A stretch of DNA of 64,000 nt from Orientallactaga sibirica. Lineage: Eukaryota; Chordata; Mammalia; Rodentia; Dipodidae. How positions within the stretch are numbered: position 1 is the stretch's first letter; each line of letters starts with the position of its first letter. Below the pieces are notes generated by a model, which searched no databases, was not told where the DNA came from, and saw nothing but the letters and a program-made list of their open reading frames with translations. The DNA is taken from positions 1-64,000 of the forward strand of contig JAEOAD010002859.1 in assembly GCA_036365145.1 (NCBI GenBank), read 5' to 3'. The position numbers and the translations under genes were made by a program. Shown in pieces: positions 21,066 to 34,061 of this stretch.

Positions 21066-22464
21066 GTCAGGAGCTGTAGCACTGAGGTCCATCCAAGCCA
21101 TCCTATAACTTTTACAAGTAAATACTTTATCCACTGAGCCATCTCACCAGCCCACCATCTAATACTTTCATTTGGAAACAGTCTCACTAAGTTACCCAGG
21201 CTCCTCTTGAACTTGATCTGTAACCCAGACAGACCTTGAACTTTCAATCCTCTTGATTCAATCTCCTGAATAGCTGTGATGCAAAGCTTCATGCCCAGAT
21301 TGAAAGTGTCTTACTATTGAAATTTGGGTTTGAACATAAGGGTGACAGGAAGTTCACAGGAATCTGAGGCACTGCCCCAGTAAATGCCCAGAGGATGTTT
21401 GTTTACTGCACAGAAGATTGACTGAGAGAATTCAAAGTCAGGCCTGAGTGCTGGCACAGCCTCCTGGGGTAGGACATGTATGATCTGGCTGCAGAATTGG
21501 GCCTCTTTCCCTGCCTGTGGCTGCCCCATGCTTCCTGCTTGTCTGGGAAATCCTATGGACATCTGTTACTGGAGGGAACGCAGGGATGTCCTGTGGCTGC
21601 TTTCCTTGGATGTCAGTATTTTTCCAACAGAACCACTCAAGGTTTCTGAATCCAGTTCATTAGGGGACCTCACCACAGGTTGAGCAGATCCAGGCCCCTC
21701 AAGAGGCCACACACTCCAAAAATGGCTTCAAGCTTCCTCATAAGCCTTGGGCTCAGTCTCAGCCCTAGGGATCCTCATCCACTCACGTGCATGGCCAGTG
21801 GACTTTGGAGTCCTGGGATGACAGCTAACACTGTGACCACAACAGCAGGTACCAGCTGAGTGTCTCCATCTGCAGAAAGGGACTAGTGGTCAGTGATCTG
21901 GTGGGACAGAAGGCAGACATGCCTAGAGCCTAGGACTAAGCCAGCCCCTCCCACCACTCCCTGCTTTTCAGCAGCCCAGGCTGCCATGGCTTCCACTGCT
22001 CACAAGTCAGGTTGGAACATTTCTCAGTGTGCTGACTTGGGGATGTAGGCTTGTTGCCACCTAGGGCCACTACATGATCCCAAACATCACTTTCATTATC
22101 TATATCCAGGGGGCATCCCTGGGAGGAAGCTTAGACTGTAACAGTAAAGTTAGCACCAGCCCTGCTGTCTGCCCTGAGTGATCCTTGCACCCTCTAGGGC
22201 AGCATGACCCTCAACCTGCCTTGAGAAGAGCCCTTCTCCTGGACGCATGCACCAGTCAGGGGCTGTGTGATTCAATATGCATAGCAGCTTCCTCAGGAAG
22301 TGTGGCCAGTCTGCTTTACAGATGAGAAACTGAGTTGAGATACAGACAGGTCGGAGGTCTGAGTGCTGAGGTGAGGGCTGTGCTGCTGGGAAAAGGGGTG
22401 AAGGAGGCTGAGTAGGAGGGGACAACTGACAACAGGTAGTCCACACCTATAGACTCCTATCAGA
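21066..22464. other. Arm sequence, no gene recognised
   Basis: Paired with about 29,575-30,890. No protein family or repeat recognised beyond a short tRNA-like segment at 21,110-21,155. Confidence 0.45.
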
Positions 22465-22816
22465 TTTAAGTATTACTATTTTTGAGGCAGTGTCTCACTC
22501 TAGCTCAAGATGGCCTGTAACATACACTGTAGCCCAAGCTGTCCTCAAACTCATATCTGTATTTGTCGAGTCCATAGATCAACACTGGATGTCTTTTCTA
22601 TCACTCTTCAACTTATTTTATTTTATTTGATAGAGGCAGATGGACACACATACACAGAGAAAGAGAATGGGCATGCCAGGCTCTTCAGCCACTGTAAATG
22701 AATTCCAGATGCATGTGCTACCTTGTGTATCTGGCTTAAGTGGGTACTGGATAATTGAACCTGTCTCCTTTGGCTTCACAGGCAAATGCATTAACCACTA
22801 AGACATATCTACAGTC

Positions 22817-22851
<35 letters not shown>

Positions 22852-23230
22852 TTTCTTTCTTTCTTTCTTTCTTTCTGAGAGAGAGGCATAGAGAAACTGA
22901 ATTGGCATGCTAGGGCCTCCAGCCACTGCAAATGAACTCCAGAAACATGCCCCCCTATGTATCTGGCTCACATGGGTCCTGGGTAATTAAACCAGGGTCC
23001 TTAGGATTTGCATGCAAACACCTTCACTGCTAATCCATTTCCCCAGCCCCCTAACTTAATTTTTGAGACAAGGTCTAGTTACACAGCAAGCTCCAGGTAT
23101 CCTCCTATCAACATCTCCACAGCACTGGGATTACAGGCACATACCACTGGGGCTGGCAGGGTGCTGGGAATTGCATTCAGATCCTCATGTTTGCATATCA
23201 AGCACTTTACCCACTGAGTCATCTCCCAAG
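22465..23230 (-). repeat. SINE cluster: B1-like, two DIP-type, B4-like, with (TTTC)n
   Basis: B1-like 22,465-22,560; DIP-type 22,610-22,815; (TTTC)n 22,817-22,877; DIP-type 22,878-23,050; ID/B4-like 23,055-23,230. On the right (28,768-29,575) the order is reversed, and the simple repeats are (AATA)n at 29,129-29,172 and (AAAAT)n at 29,364-29,429. Confidence 0.75.
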
Positions 23231-23464
23231 ACACCATCAAAGGAATTTATAGAAGGAAATGTGATGTGATGCATTGGTGGAGTGGTTTTCCAGGTTAGGC
23301 CAAGTTGACCACAGAGTAAAAGTGGGAATGTCAGGACCCAGTAAGCTGAACCAAGAGGCAGGGACAAATCACTCTGGGTCAAGAGCAGGGTTGGCAGACA
23401 AGCACCAGCTACCCAAGGGGACTCTCTTCTATTTTCTGACCAAGGCCCATCATTGGTGGGATCT

Positions 23465-23813
23465 TGTGGTGGTTTGATTCAGGTGTCCCCCATAAACTTA
23501 AGTGTTCTGAATGCTAGGTTCCCAGATGATGGCAATTTGGGAATTAACACCTCTTGGAGGCAGAGTATTGTTGGGGGCGGGCTTATGGGTATTATAGCCA
23601 GCTTCTCCTTGCCAGTGTTTGGCACACTCTCCTGTTGCTGTTGTCCACCTTATGTTGACCAGAGAGTGATGTCCACCCTCTGCTCATGCCACCGTTTTTC
23701 CTGCCATCATGGAGCTTCCCCCTCAAGACTGTAAGCCAAAATAAACCTCTTTTTTCCCACGAGCTGCTCTTAGTTGGGTGATTTCTGCCAGCAATGCAAA
23801 CCTGAATGCAATA
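23465..23813 (+). mobile_element. ORR1/MaLR-type solo LTR, left arm only
   Basis: A 349 bp LTR starting TGTGGTGGTTTGATTC, with an AATAAA-containing 3' part (23,740-23,746). It is flanked by the 5 bp target duplication GATCT at 23,460-23,464 and 23,814-23,818. The right arm (near 28,530-28,555) carries the intact empty site 'ggtgggatctcaacag' in reverse complement. Confidence 0.92.
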
Positions 23814-23944
23814 GATCTCAACAGCCCTGAGATCCTTTGAGGACAATCAGTTGCCCCAGAAGACAGATCAATTCACTCTGTCTACCCATGCTGGGGCCCT
23901 GTACGCACTCTCCTGGTCAGTAGTCAGCTGCCAAGGACAAAATG

Positions 23945-24230
23945 CACCTTTTGGTGTATGGATGGATGGGAAGGTGAAATGATGTGGATGGGTGAGTGGG
24001 TGTATGGATGGATGGGTGGAAGATGGATGAATGCAAGGAAAGAAAGGAAGATGTATGTATGCATGTAGATGTTGATGGGCAGGTGGATGGTTGGGTGTGT
24101 GGATGGATGAATGGATGGATGGATGGTAAGATGAGAAGATGTGTATAGGCATGTAGATATAGATGATGGGTGGGTAAGTGGGTAGAGGGAAAGATGGATG
24201 GATGGCAGAAGGAAGGACAGGAGGTGTAGA
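23945..24230. repeat. (GGAT)n-derived minisatellite
   Basis: Degenerate TGGATGGATGGG units with a repeated 'gaaagaaaggaagatgtatg' spacer. The right version (28,050-28,395) has one more long unit of about 107 bp. Confidence 0.85.
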
Positions 24231-24285
24231 GGTACTTCAGTTACTTAAAGGCACTTGTTTGCAAAGCCTGACAACTCAGCTTCAT

Positions 24286-25788
24286 GCCCACAAGACAGAG
24301 ATCCAAAGCACTCCTCCATTTCCTCAGTTACTTCAATTGGTTCTGATCCTTCTTCCAGTGTGTTTCCTGAGTCTTGGAGAGTGTGACAGAGATGTGTCAT
24401 TTAGGACCATGCTTTCAGCAGCCTCATATTCTCAGCACTTTCACAAGTTTCCACAGGAGTGTAGCTTCCTGACCAAAGGTGAGAGCTGCAATAACCTGTG
24501 AATATAAACAAAAATATTTAGAGGGCAATTAAATGCCTACAGCATATTAATTTAACCAAATTCAGTGATAGCATCTCCTCTAGAGTCTATGGCCTTCCAG
24601 CCACAGGCTTTTGACTGATTTTCAGTAGAAATGATGAATTCTTGTGGAACAGGCTTCAAATCCAATAAGGGACAAGAATGTTACCTTTGTAAAATTCATG
24701 ACACTAATACACCAGTGGGGCCCTATGAGAGGAAGAGGGAGACAGAGAATGGGTGTGCCAGCAGCCTCTTAGCCACTGCAAACAAACTGACATGCCCCCT
24801 TGTGGGTAAGTGTGGCATTGCACCCTGGCTTCACTCTGCATGTGCCTACAAGTGGGATCTGAGAATTGAATGAGTGTTCTTAGGCTTAGCAGGCAGTTGC
24901 CTTAACCGCTAAGCCATCTCTCCAGCCCAAGCCCTACAATTCTATATGCAGAAATTAATAGAGTGTTCTTGTGAAAAGTTAGAAGACGAGAACCTTTAGA
25001 GGAATGTGGTTTATTAATGGCCCAGCTCATGAGGTTTCAGGAGAGAAAAGGAATTTATGAGGAAATGGCCTGGAGCACATTAATGTGCTATTTTGACAAA
25101 TAATCTGTCTTCATTATGCCCTTGTCAGAGAATGTGAGACTGAATCCAGAGTAAAGGATGAATTTCTTTTGCCAAGGAAATTTCCAAACATTATTATATT
25201 CAGGGTGTTGCATGGTTACTATTTACTAATATTATTTACATATATAGCAAATGATAGAAAAAAGTTGATGAGGAAACATGAGCTCAAAAATCGGCAACCC
25301 AGGATAACAAGGGGGACCATATGTGTGGATGAAGAGGGCCTGCCTGCAGGTCAATCTGGTACCAGGACTTGGCAGTATCATCCATATGGTGCTATTTTTA
25401 TAGGTATGAAAGATGGACAATTGAGGCAATCATGGATCTTGCAGCATGGCTACAAAGAGCAGCTAAGAACAGTATTGTGTGGCAGGGGTTGAATTTCTGC
25501 AAAGAGACCCTGTGTAGACAAGGTCCTATTTCCTGCGTGGAGGCCATGAGAGGGTGTTACGAGACATAAAGTTCTAAGATAACTTGCAATAGAGATCCCA
25601 GGTATTTAGAGTGTCAGGAACATAGGAAATCCTCTGCGGGGAAGTGCAGACTGGACAGAGACTGGTGCAGCTGTCATTGCGGGTGGGCAGAGCTATTTGA
25701 GCCCTTCTTACACCAATTTTTCTATCATGATCCTCAGTACTTAACATGGAGCTGAAGATTTGGTGTTTTTGCAGTGGCTATAGGCCCT

Positions 25789-25824
<36 letters not shown>

Positions 25825-27977
25825 AAACAAAATATTTTTAAAAAATAAAATAATGTGTCTGAGTGTGAAGTGAACAAGGGGTGGGGTTGTAATGATTAAT
25901 CTTAATTACCAACCTGACAGGTTGTAAAATCCTCATGGAAACAAATCTCTGGTCACGACTGAGGAATTACCTATATTTGGTTAATTGAATTGAAAAGGCC
26001 CAATTTAAATGTGAGTGGCCATATTCCATGGTCTAGGGTTCATCCCAGGTAGCTTTTCACTAGATGCCACTAACAAATCTCTCCCTAGCAAAAATTGTGA
26101 CTATCAGGATTATCGCTAAACTTCATCTAATAATCTCTGGTTGGTTAAGAGACAGAGTAATTACACCAGTGAAAACTGCAGCAACTCATTCCAGTTTCCC
26201 ACCAGTGAGTTTCAGCAACCATAATGTAGCGCTCCTGATGTAGTGTCTACTTTACCTTTTATCCACGGTACAGTCAACAGGCCAGAAGCTCTCAGGTTTA
26301 AATTTTTTTGATAATTCTTTTGTGGTAAATTCATGGCACCAACTTTTGTAGGTCCAGGTCTCCATCAATATGTCTCTGGTGCATGGGAAGCTTTCTGGGA
26401 AGTGCTGGGAGGTAGTGTTTGAGGGAGTGGGCAGAGGAAGAAGTTAAGCATATGTACAATTGTGATAACCTCTGACTTTCCCATGGAAAGCATTGATACA
26501 AGTGTGACCCTTCACAGATGTTGAAAATGAGGCACGTCTGCCATGCTAAGTCAACCACATTGATTGGATACAAGCTGCCCCACCTTTTGTTGAGTAACGT
26601 GGTTCAGGGAAGCTCTCCTTCTAGTCATTTTCAGCCAGCACTCCTGGGCCCTGGGGTAGTAGGTAGTTCTCAAAGCTGGGCTCCAAGACATTAACTGCAG
26701 TGTTTAACCTTAAAACTTCTCAACTTTTGAGTTAGAAAAGGACTTACTTTTCCTACTGAAGAAAATCTGTGGCACCTTAGGATCATCAATGCTTTCACTT
26801 GGCAAATGTATACTAACAAACATATTCATGGTTGAGCTTCTAGTTGATAGTGATATTATCTTGTAATGATAAAAGTTAACTTTATGAAGCCTGGTATAGT
26901 AATGCACACCTTTAATCCCAGCACTTGGGAGGCAGAGCACTAAGAGGATGGCAGTGAGTTCAAGGCCAGCCTGACAGAACATAGTGAATTCCAGGTCATC
27001 CTGGGCTAGAGCAAAAACCCTATCTTGAAAAAAAACAAACATAAGTTAACTTTTTGTGGAAGAAAAACCATGAGCTGTCAGCCATGTGATATGTAACATC
27101 AATTTCTTATCCTTAAATATGTAATCAATGCAACAAGACAAGCTGGTAAAATGTAAATCAGAGCCCTTTAAGTGAGCCCAGAGTTTGAGGGCCGGTCACT
27201 TATGTTCCACAGGGTGAGTATCATGTCTCTGGTGCATTTGCAGGAGTAGTTTGTTTATTTGTGGGACAATCAAACTCAAAGGAACATTCCACTAGAAAAG
27301 AAGTCTATTTTCTCAATAGGTCTGGGTTTTTAATATTTATTTAATTGTCCAGTGACCAGTGAAGGACAGTAGAATTCAATGTCTCTAAGGTAGATGTAGT
27401 GGTGCTTTCCTAAAATATTACCACTAATGAACTTTGATGATATCTTTAAATCTTCTTCATCTCAAAGGAATTTACCCCACATTTGGGAAAGGAATTGAGA
27501 TACATTTTTACAAAACATATATGAAGTCAATATAATGTTTTAAACTATTCAAAGTCTAAAATAAAACATTAGTTACTGACATATCTACTTTTTCTGTTAT
27601 CTGTAAATGTGTGCTACTCTGGTCACGGAGTGTGGTATTTGGCAACTGGAACCTAGTGTAGAGTGTGCCTGGATTCTGTTCAACATCCTACACTGCACAT
27701 GACAGTCACACGTGGGAAAGAAGCATCCACTCTACAATATAAATTGTGTTGTAACAGTTAAGCCCTAACTCCATTTGTTGGGAAAATAAAATAGCTGACA
27801 CTTTTGCCTTCCAAGGCACCTTTCACTTGACAACTTCCTAAATCCCTAGAGGGCCACATCTGCAACCCCATGGGGATTGAGGGTCATGCATGGGGGTAGA
27901 GGCAATGTCTCTGTGCAAAATGTCCCAACTTGTGTCTCTGACTATCTGTGTACCCCCAGGATGTGGTTTTATCCACA
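24286..27977. other. Unpaired spacer of the palindrome
   Basis: This 3.7 kb lies between the two arms and has no partner that I could find in the window. It contains a DIP-type SINE in minus orientation (about 24,725-24,930), a TC-repeat SINE tail (25,792-25,845) and a B1 in plus orientation (about 26,885-27,045). The stretches 24,940-25,700 and 25,860-26,300 look like old degraded interspersed repeats, possibly MaLR internal and LTR-like sequence, but I cannot name the family. The rest is AT-rich with no convincing gene. A 107-codon open frame at 25,169-25,492 has no recognisable domain. Confidence 0.8.
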
Positions 27978-28399
27978 ATGAAGCTGAGTTGTCAGGCTTT
28001 GCAAGCAAGTGCCTTTAAGTAACTGAAGTACCTCTACACCTCCTGTCCTTCCTTCTGCCATCCATCTATCTTTCAATCTATCCCACTTACCCACCCATCA
28101 TCTATATCTACATGCCTACACACATCTTCTCATCTTTCCATCCATCCACCCAACCATCCATCCACACACCCAACCATCCACCTGCCCATCAACATCTACA
28201 TACATCTTCCTTTCTTTCCTGGCATTCATCCATCTTCCACCCATCCATCCATACACCCCCTCACCTGCCCATCAACATCTACATGCATATATACATCTTC
28301 CTTTCTTTCCTTGCATTCATCCATCTTCCACCCATCCATCCATACACCCACTCACCCATCCACATCATTTCACCTTCCCATCCATCCATACACCAAAAG

Positions 28400-28767
28400 G
28401 TGCATTTTGTCATACACCAAAGGGCAGCTGCAGCTGCCTACTGACCAGGAGAGTGCGTACAGGGCCCCAGGATGGGTAGACAGAGTGAATTGATCTGTCT
28501 TCTGGGGCAACTGATTGTCCTCAAAGGATCTCAGGGCTGTTGAGATCCCACCAATGATGGGCCTTTGTCAGAAAATAGAGGAAAGGCCCCTTGGGCAGCT
28601 GGTACTTGTCTGCCAACCCTGCTCATGACCCAGAGTGATTTGTCCCTGCCTCTTGATTCAGCTTACTGGGTCCTGACATCCCCACTTTCACTCTGAGGTC
28701 AACTTGGCCTAACACCTTGAAAGACCACTCCACCAAGGCATCACATCACATTTCCTTCTATAAAGTC
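28400..28767. other. Right-arm sequence, no gene; empty site of the left LTR
   Basis: Matches 23,230-23,460 and 23,819-23,950 without the intervening LTR. Confidence 0.7.
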
Positions 28768-29129
28768 CTTCGATGGTGTCTTGGGAGATGACTCAGTTGA
28801 TAAAGTGCTACCTATGCAAACAGGAAGATCTGAATGCAATTTCCAGCACCCTGCCAGCCCCAGAAGTATGTGTCTATAATCCCAGTGCTGTGGAGATGTT
28901 GATAGGAGGATACCTGGAGCTTGCTGGGTAACTAGACCTTATCTCAAAAATTAAGTTAGGGGACTGGGGAAATGGCTTAGCGGTGAAAATGTTTGCATGC
29001 AAAGCCTAAGGACCCTGGTTTGATTCCCCAGGAGCCACATACATGGGGCAGGGCATGTGTCTGGAGTTCATTTGCAGTGGCTGGAGGCCCTAGCATGCCC
29101 ATTCACTCTTTCTCTCTGCTTCTCTCTCA

Positions 29130-29172
<43 letters not shown>

Positions 29173-29575
29173 AGTTGGGACTGCAGATATGGGTTAGTGG
29201 TTAGTGCATTTGCCTGTGAAGCCAAAGGAGACAGGTTCAATTGCCCAGGACCCACTTAAGCCAGATGCACAAGATAGCACATGCATCTGGAGTTCATTTA
29301 CAGTGGGTGAAGGCCCTGGCATGCCCATTCTCTTTCTCTGTGTATGTGTGTCTATCTGCCTCTATAAAATAAAATAAAATAAAATAAAATAAAATAAAAT
29401 AAAATAAAATAAAATAAAATAAAATAAAAACAGTTGAAGAGTGATAGAAAAAGACACCCAGTGCTGACCTATGGACTCCACAAATACAGACATGAGTTTG
29501 AAGACACCTTGGGCTACAGTGTACGTTATAGGCCATCTTGAGCTACAGTGAGACACTGCCTCAAAAATAGTAATT
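28768..29575 (+). repeat. SINE cluster (right counterpart of 22,465-23,230)
   Basis: B4-like 28,768-28,945; DIP-type 28,955-29,172 ending in (AATA)n; DIP-type 29,175-29,430 ending in (AAAAT)n; B1-like remnant to 29,575. Confidence 0.75.
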
Positions 29576-30889
29576 CTTAAATCTTATAGCAGTCTATAGG
29601 TGTGGACTACCTGTTGTCAGTTGGCCCCTCCTACTCAGCCTCCTTCACCCTTTTCCCAGTAGCACAGCCCTCACCTCAGCACTCAGACTTCTGACCTGTC
29701 TGTATCTCAACTCAGTTTCTCATCTGTAAAGCAGACTGGCCACACTTCCTGAGGAAGCTGCTATGGAGATTGAAACACACAGCCCCTGACTGGTGTATGC
29801 GTCCAGGAGGAGGGCTTGTCCCCAGGCAGGATGAGGGTCATGCTGCCCTCAGAGGGTGCAAGGATCACTCAGGGCAGGCATCAGGGCTGGTGCTCACTTT
29901 ACTGTTACAGCCTGAGCTTTCTCCCAAGGATGCCTCCTGGATATAGAGAATGAAAGTGATGTTTGGGATCATGTAGTCGCCCTAGGTGGCAACAAGCCTA
30001 CATCCCAAGTCAGCCCACTGAGAAATGTTCCAACCTGATTTGTGAGTAGTGGAAGCCATGGCAGCCTGGGCTGCTGAAAAGCAGGGAGTGGTGGGAGGGG
30101 CTGGCTTAGTCCTAGGCTCTAGGTATGCCTGCCTTCTGTCCCACCAGATCAATGACCACTAGTCCCTTTCTGTAGATGGAGACTGTCAGTTGGTACCTGC
30201 TGTTGTAGTTACAGTATTAGCTGTCATCCCAGGACTCCAAAGTCCACTGGCCATGCACGTGAGTGGATGAGGATCCCTAGGGCTTAGACTGAGCCCAAGG
30301 CTTATGAGGAAGCTTGAAGCCATTTTTGGAGTGTGTGGCCTCTTGAGGGGCCTGGATCTGCTCAACCTGTGGTGAGGTCCCCTAAAGAACTGGATCCAGA
30401 AACCTTGAGTGGTTCTGCTGGAAAAATACTGACATCCAACGAAAGAAGCCACAGGACATCCCTGTGTTCCCTCCAGTAACAGATGTACATAGGAGGTCCT
30501 AGACAAGCAGGAAGCATGGGGCAGCCACAGGCAGGGAAAGAGGCCCAATTTTGCAGCCAGATCATACATGTCACACCCCAGGAGGCTTGTGCCAGCACTC
30601 AGGCCTGACTTTGAATTCTCTCAGTCAATCTTCTGTGCAGTAAACACACATACTCTGGGCATTTTCAATAGTAAGACACTTTGAATCTGGGCATGCAGCT
30701 TGGCATCACAGCTATTCAGGAGGTTGAATCAAGAGGAATGAAAGTTCAAGATCTGTCTGGGTTACAGATCAAGTTCAAGAGGAGCCTGAGTAACTTAGTG
30801 AGACTGTTTCCAAATGAAAGTATTAGATGGTGGGTTGGTGAGATGGCTCAGTGGATAAAGTATTTACTTGTAAAAGTTACAGGAGGGCT

Positions 30890-31125
30890 GTGATGGACCT
30901 CAGTGCTAGAGCTCCTGACAAAAACCCTCTAATGAAAGGCAAAGGGCATGGATTTGTGGTAGAGCACCTGCCTATGATCAGTGAGGAACTATGGCATAGC
31001 TCAGTGGTAGAGTATTTGTCTAGAATCTTGCAGTGCAGAGATGGACATGTGGCTCAGTGACAGAGCATTTGACTAGAATCCCCCAATGAAGGGCTGGGGC
31101 AAGGGTCAGTTGTCAAAGCACCTGC
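30890..31125 (+). repeat. Tandem ID-like head array (right)
   Basis: About four units with 'tggcatagctcagtggtagagtatttgtctagaatc'-like wording. Counterpart of 20,862-21,065. Confidence 0.75.
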
Positions 31126-31599
31126 CTATCAGAGAGGGTGCCACCTAAAAGCAACAAGAAAGAGCAACAAGAAGGGACTCAGATGGGCATGGAACCTACA
31201 AAAGAAGGAACTGCACTTGAGGGACTTTCTATCAAGGTATCTGAGAGCAAAGAGGGTTTGATTGAATAGTTGGAGAGACCTGAGAGGTACGTAGTGGGGT
31301 GTGTTTCTCAAAGTGCAATCATGGTGGCCACAGGGTGAGCATATGGTCATGGTAACCAAGGCAATAGTGTAAGAGCGTCTCAGGAAGTCTCGTTCTGGAT
31401 TCCCAGATGAGCAGGGGGCTGATAGCCTAGCCTGAGAACTTTCAAGACTAGCTTTCTGTCTGGTCTCTGGGACCCTGGATTGGATTGACTGTGTAGAAGA
31501 GACATACAAATAAATGTGCAGACAGAGTGGATGGATTCGTGTCTCAGCACACTAGGATGGGAATGACTGGAGAATGTGTGTAGAGGAGACAGCTTCACA

Positions 31600-31890
31600 C
31601 TGTTGGGATGAACATCCAAGACAGACAGACAAGACAGACACAGTTTGTATGAGACAGTGATTTATTTAAAGCTTACAGATCCATAGGAAGTTCTACCCAC
31701 AGTGGAAGAAGCTGGCTCCCATTCGTAAATCCAAGCAGAGAGAGAGAAACCACCACAAGCAAGCAGACACCTCACCAGAGCTCAAACCTCTCTGCATACT
31801 TTTGGGCTGGAATTCAGATCTGTCCCAAAACATACCTTTGTTCTGGATCCCAGACTCTGCACCCAGTGACACCCTCTCAGTACCCACGTT
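31600..31890 (-). repeat. LTR-like sequence, family not named
   Basis: On the minus strand it runs from TGTAACGTGGGTACTGAG to CATCCCAACA, as LTRs do. Its 3' end resembles the last bases of the window (63,955-64,000). Confidence 0.5.
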
Positions 31891-31893
31891 ACA

Positions 31894-33881
31894 AGGTAGT
31901 TTGAATATATGTCCCCAATATATTCAGTGTTTTATTAGTTATAGTTTGCATCTGCAATCACCTTGCTAGAGGCAATGTCACTGGGGGCTGGTCTTAAGAT
32001 GTTAATGGTGGGTTTGAGATTCCATTGTAAAGATATGCAAATGTGCCTAGCAGGAGTTCCTGAAGTGTGTTGTGTGACCTTTTGGCTGTAGTTTTGCTCT
32101 GTGTGCTGTGGTGGCTGGTTGGCTTTGCTCTCTCTGTTTGGCCCTGTGGAAGCAGGCTGCTTTTCCTGCCTTTATGGAACTTCCCCTGGATCTGTAAGCT
32201 TCAATAAATAATATCCCTTCCTCCATAACTGTGCCCAGTCTGGAAGTTCATCTCAGCGAACCTGAAGCTGTCTGCTACAGTAAAGTGGTACCAGAAGTGG
32301 GGTGAGATGAACCTGACTGTGTGGATATTCGTATTTTGGAACCTTTGTTTTGGAGGAATGGGCATGGACTTGGTGCTTGCAACTGAACATGCCTTCTGGA
32401 GTGGTAAGCCAAGTTTTATGGACTATTCTGATGAGAGTTTGAGAATGCTAAGTGCAGATAGTACTGAACTTCGAGGCTTGGCTTATGAGGTTTCTAAGGG
32501 GAAGCAAAGACTACAGAGGACTTTGTTGGAACTGGGCTACTGGCATAAGGGATGGCTACGTTCTGCTATCCAGGCCCAGAAAGTTTGATCAAGGTTAAAT
32601 TTGTAATGGACTGATATGCTTGGCTGAAGATATCGGACTGAGATTTTAAGATTTTAAGTTGGAAAACCTCAAACAAGTTAAAAACAGAGGCACTGAGACT
32701 GGTTTTAGGTTACTGGAGCTGCTATTGTCAACGCATTAACAATCTTAAGGAAGGTGGAAGGAAGGTGAAAGGAAGGTGGCCTGACATAATTTACATTAAA
32801 ACAATGGAGAGGATGCCTGAGGAAAGACTGTTAAAAATGCAAATTCTTGGAAAGAGCTGACTGAAAAAAGAACCTGCTTTTCAAGGCTATGATTTATTTT
32901 TTCCCTGGATTAAGAATATGGCTGTGTCCTGCACACCTAGTATTAGTTTTGGAAATATAAAAAATACATAAAATGGTCATAAATTACACACGGTTCCAGG
33001 AGCCGCTGCTGAGATGCGGCATGAGACAAGGCATGAAGTCCCTGAGGAATAGGCTAAAAGAGCCTCTGGAAAAGGGACCGTGGTTTGCATATCCAAAAGA
33101 TGTTTTGGATATACCAGGACTGTACAAAAGGGCTACCATGGAATGCAGTGTTGGCCTGGGATCAAAGTTTTCCCTGGCGACTCTGCCCAGCTGGAGGGGT
33201 GAAATTAAAAAACCTGGAGACTGTCAGTCTCTGGTTATATTGAACTTAAACTACAGAAGTTTGATGACTGTTGATGGTGGTTGAGTTTGCATTTTTCTAG
33301 TCTCTCCTTGCTATGCCTTACCAATTAAAAATGTTTACTCTGTGCCTTCACATGTTGAAAGTATTTAACTTGTTTGATTTTACAGGACTATCTTAAATTG
33401 GTCAAGACTGTGAGACCTTTGAAATTGGACTGAGTACAATTTACAATGTGTAATAGTTATAAATCTATTGGGGGCCAGGAGCTAAATATATTGGGGGCCA
33501 GGGGCGGAATGTGGTAGTTTGAATATATGTCCCCCAATATATTCAGTGTTTTATTAGTTATAGTTTGCACCTGCAATCACCTTGCTAGAGGCAATGTCAC
33601 TGGGGGCTGGTCTTAAGGTGTGGGTTTGAGATTCCATTGTAAAGATATGCACAGGAGTTCCTGAAGTGTGCTGTGTGACCTTTTTGGCTGTAGTTTTGCT
33701 CTGTGTGCTGTGGTGGCTGGTTGGCTTTGCTCTCTCTGTTTGGTCCTGCGGAAGCAGGCTGCTTTTCCTGCCTTTATGGAACTTCCCCTGGATCTGTAAG
33801 CTTCAGTAAATAATATCCCTTCCTCCATAACTGTGCCCAGTCTGGAAGTTCATCTCAGCGAACCTAAAGCTGTCTGCTACA
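31894..33881 (+). mobile_element. MaLR (ERV-L related) provirus with both LTRs
   Basis: The 5' LTR (31,894-32,279) and 3' LTR (33,510-33,881) share 'gtagtttgaatatatgtccc...' to 'ctgtctgctaca'. The internal region starts with TGGTACCAGAAGTGGGG (32,286-32,302), the tRNA-Leu type primer site of ERV-L/MaLR elements. It ends in a purine-rich 'gggggccaggggcggaa' before the 3' LTR. The internal part is only 1.2 kb and encodes no recognisable gag or pol, as expected for non-autonomous MaLRs. It is the only element in the window with paired MaLR LTRs. Confidence 0.85.
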
Positions 33882-34061
33882 ATCCCCTTAGATCTTGGCC
33901 TCTCATAGCTTTGGGACATGAGTGCTAGGATCCCTTTTAAGCAAGAGAGAAACTGAGGATGGAGAGGACTAAATGATGTACCAGACAGAAGATGTAGCAA
34001 GATGGGATCTGTCCCTATGGGTCCAGGAAAGTATCTGCTTCCAGCTACCAGAGCGGCCAGA

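Larger units (their letters stand above)
1002..24285. repeat. Left arm of a ~23 kb imperfect inverted repeat
   Basis: This whole stretch reappears reverse-complemented at 27,978-59,395. Anchor pairs compared by eye include 7,550-7,744 with 52,365-52,559 (no difference seen), 10,436-10,766 with 42,852-43,167, 15,751-15,916 with 37,917-38,085 and 23,868-24,280 with 27,980-28,444. The outer limit is the junction with an ERV fragment at about 1,001. The inner limit is at 24,285, after 'ctcagcttcat'. Differences are scattered substitutions, simple-repeat length changes and arm-specific insertions. I did not compute overall identity. Confidence 0.95.
31600..34061. mobile_element. Right-arm-only retroelement block
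   Basis: It sits where the left arm reads 'ctagtgaacctgtctcctct' without interruption (19,742-19,762). It comprises an LTR-like sequence in minus orientation (about 31,600-31,890), a MaLR provirus (31,894-33,881) and about 180 bp of further repeat-like sequence (33,882-34,061). I could not define a target duplication for the block. Confidence 0.8.

Noticed and set aside
23868..24152. A histidine/proline-rich frame (and 28,112-28,444)
   Set aside because: Translation of the GGAT minisatellite.
25169..25492. A 107-codon frame in the spacer
   Set aside because: No recognisable motif, AT-rich surroundings, probably degraded MaLR internal sequence.
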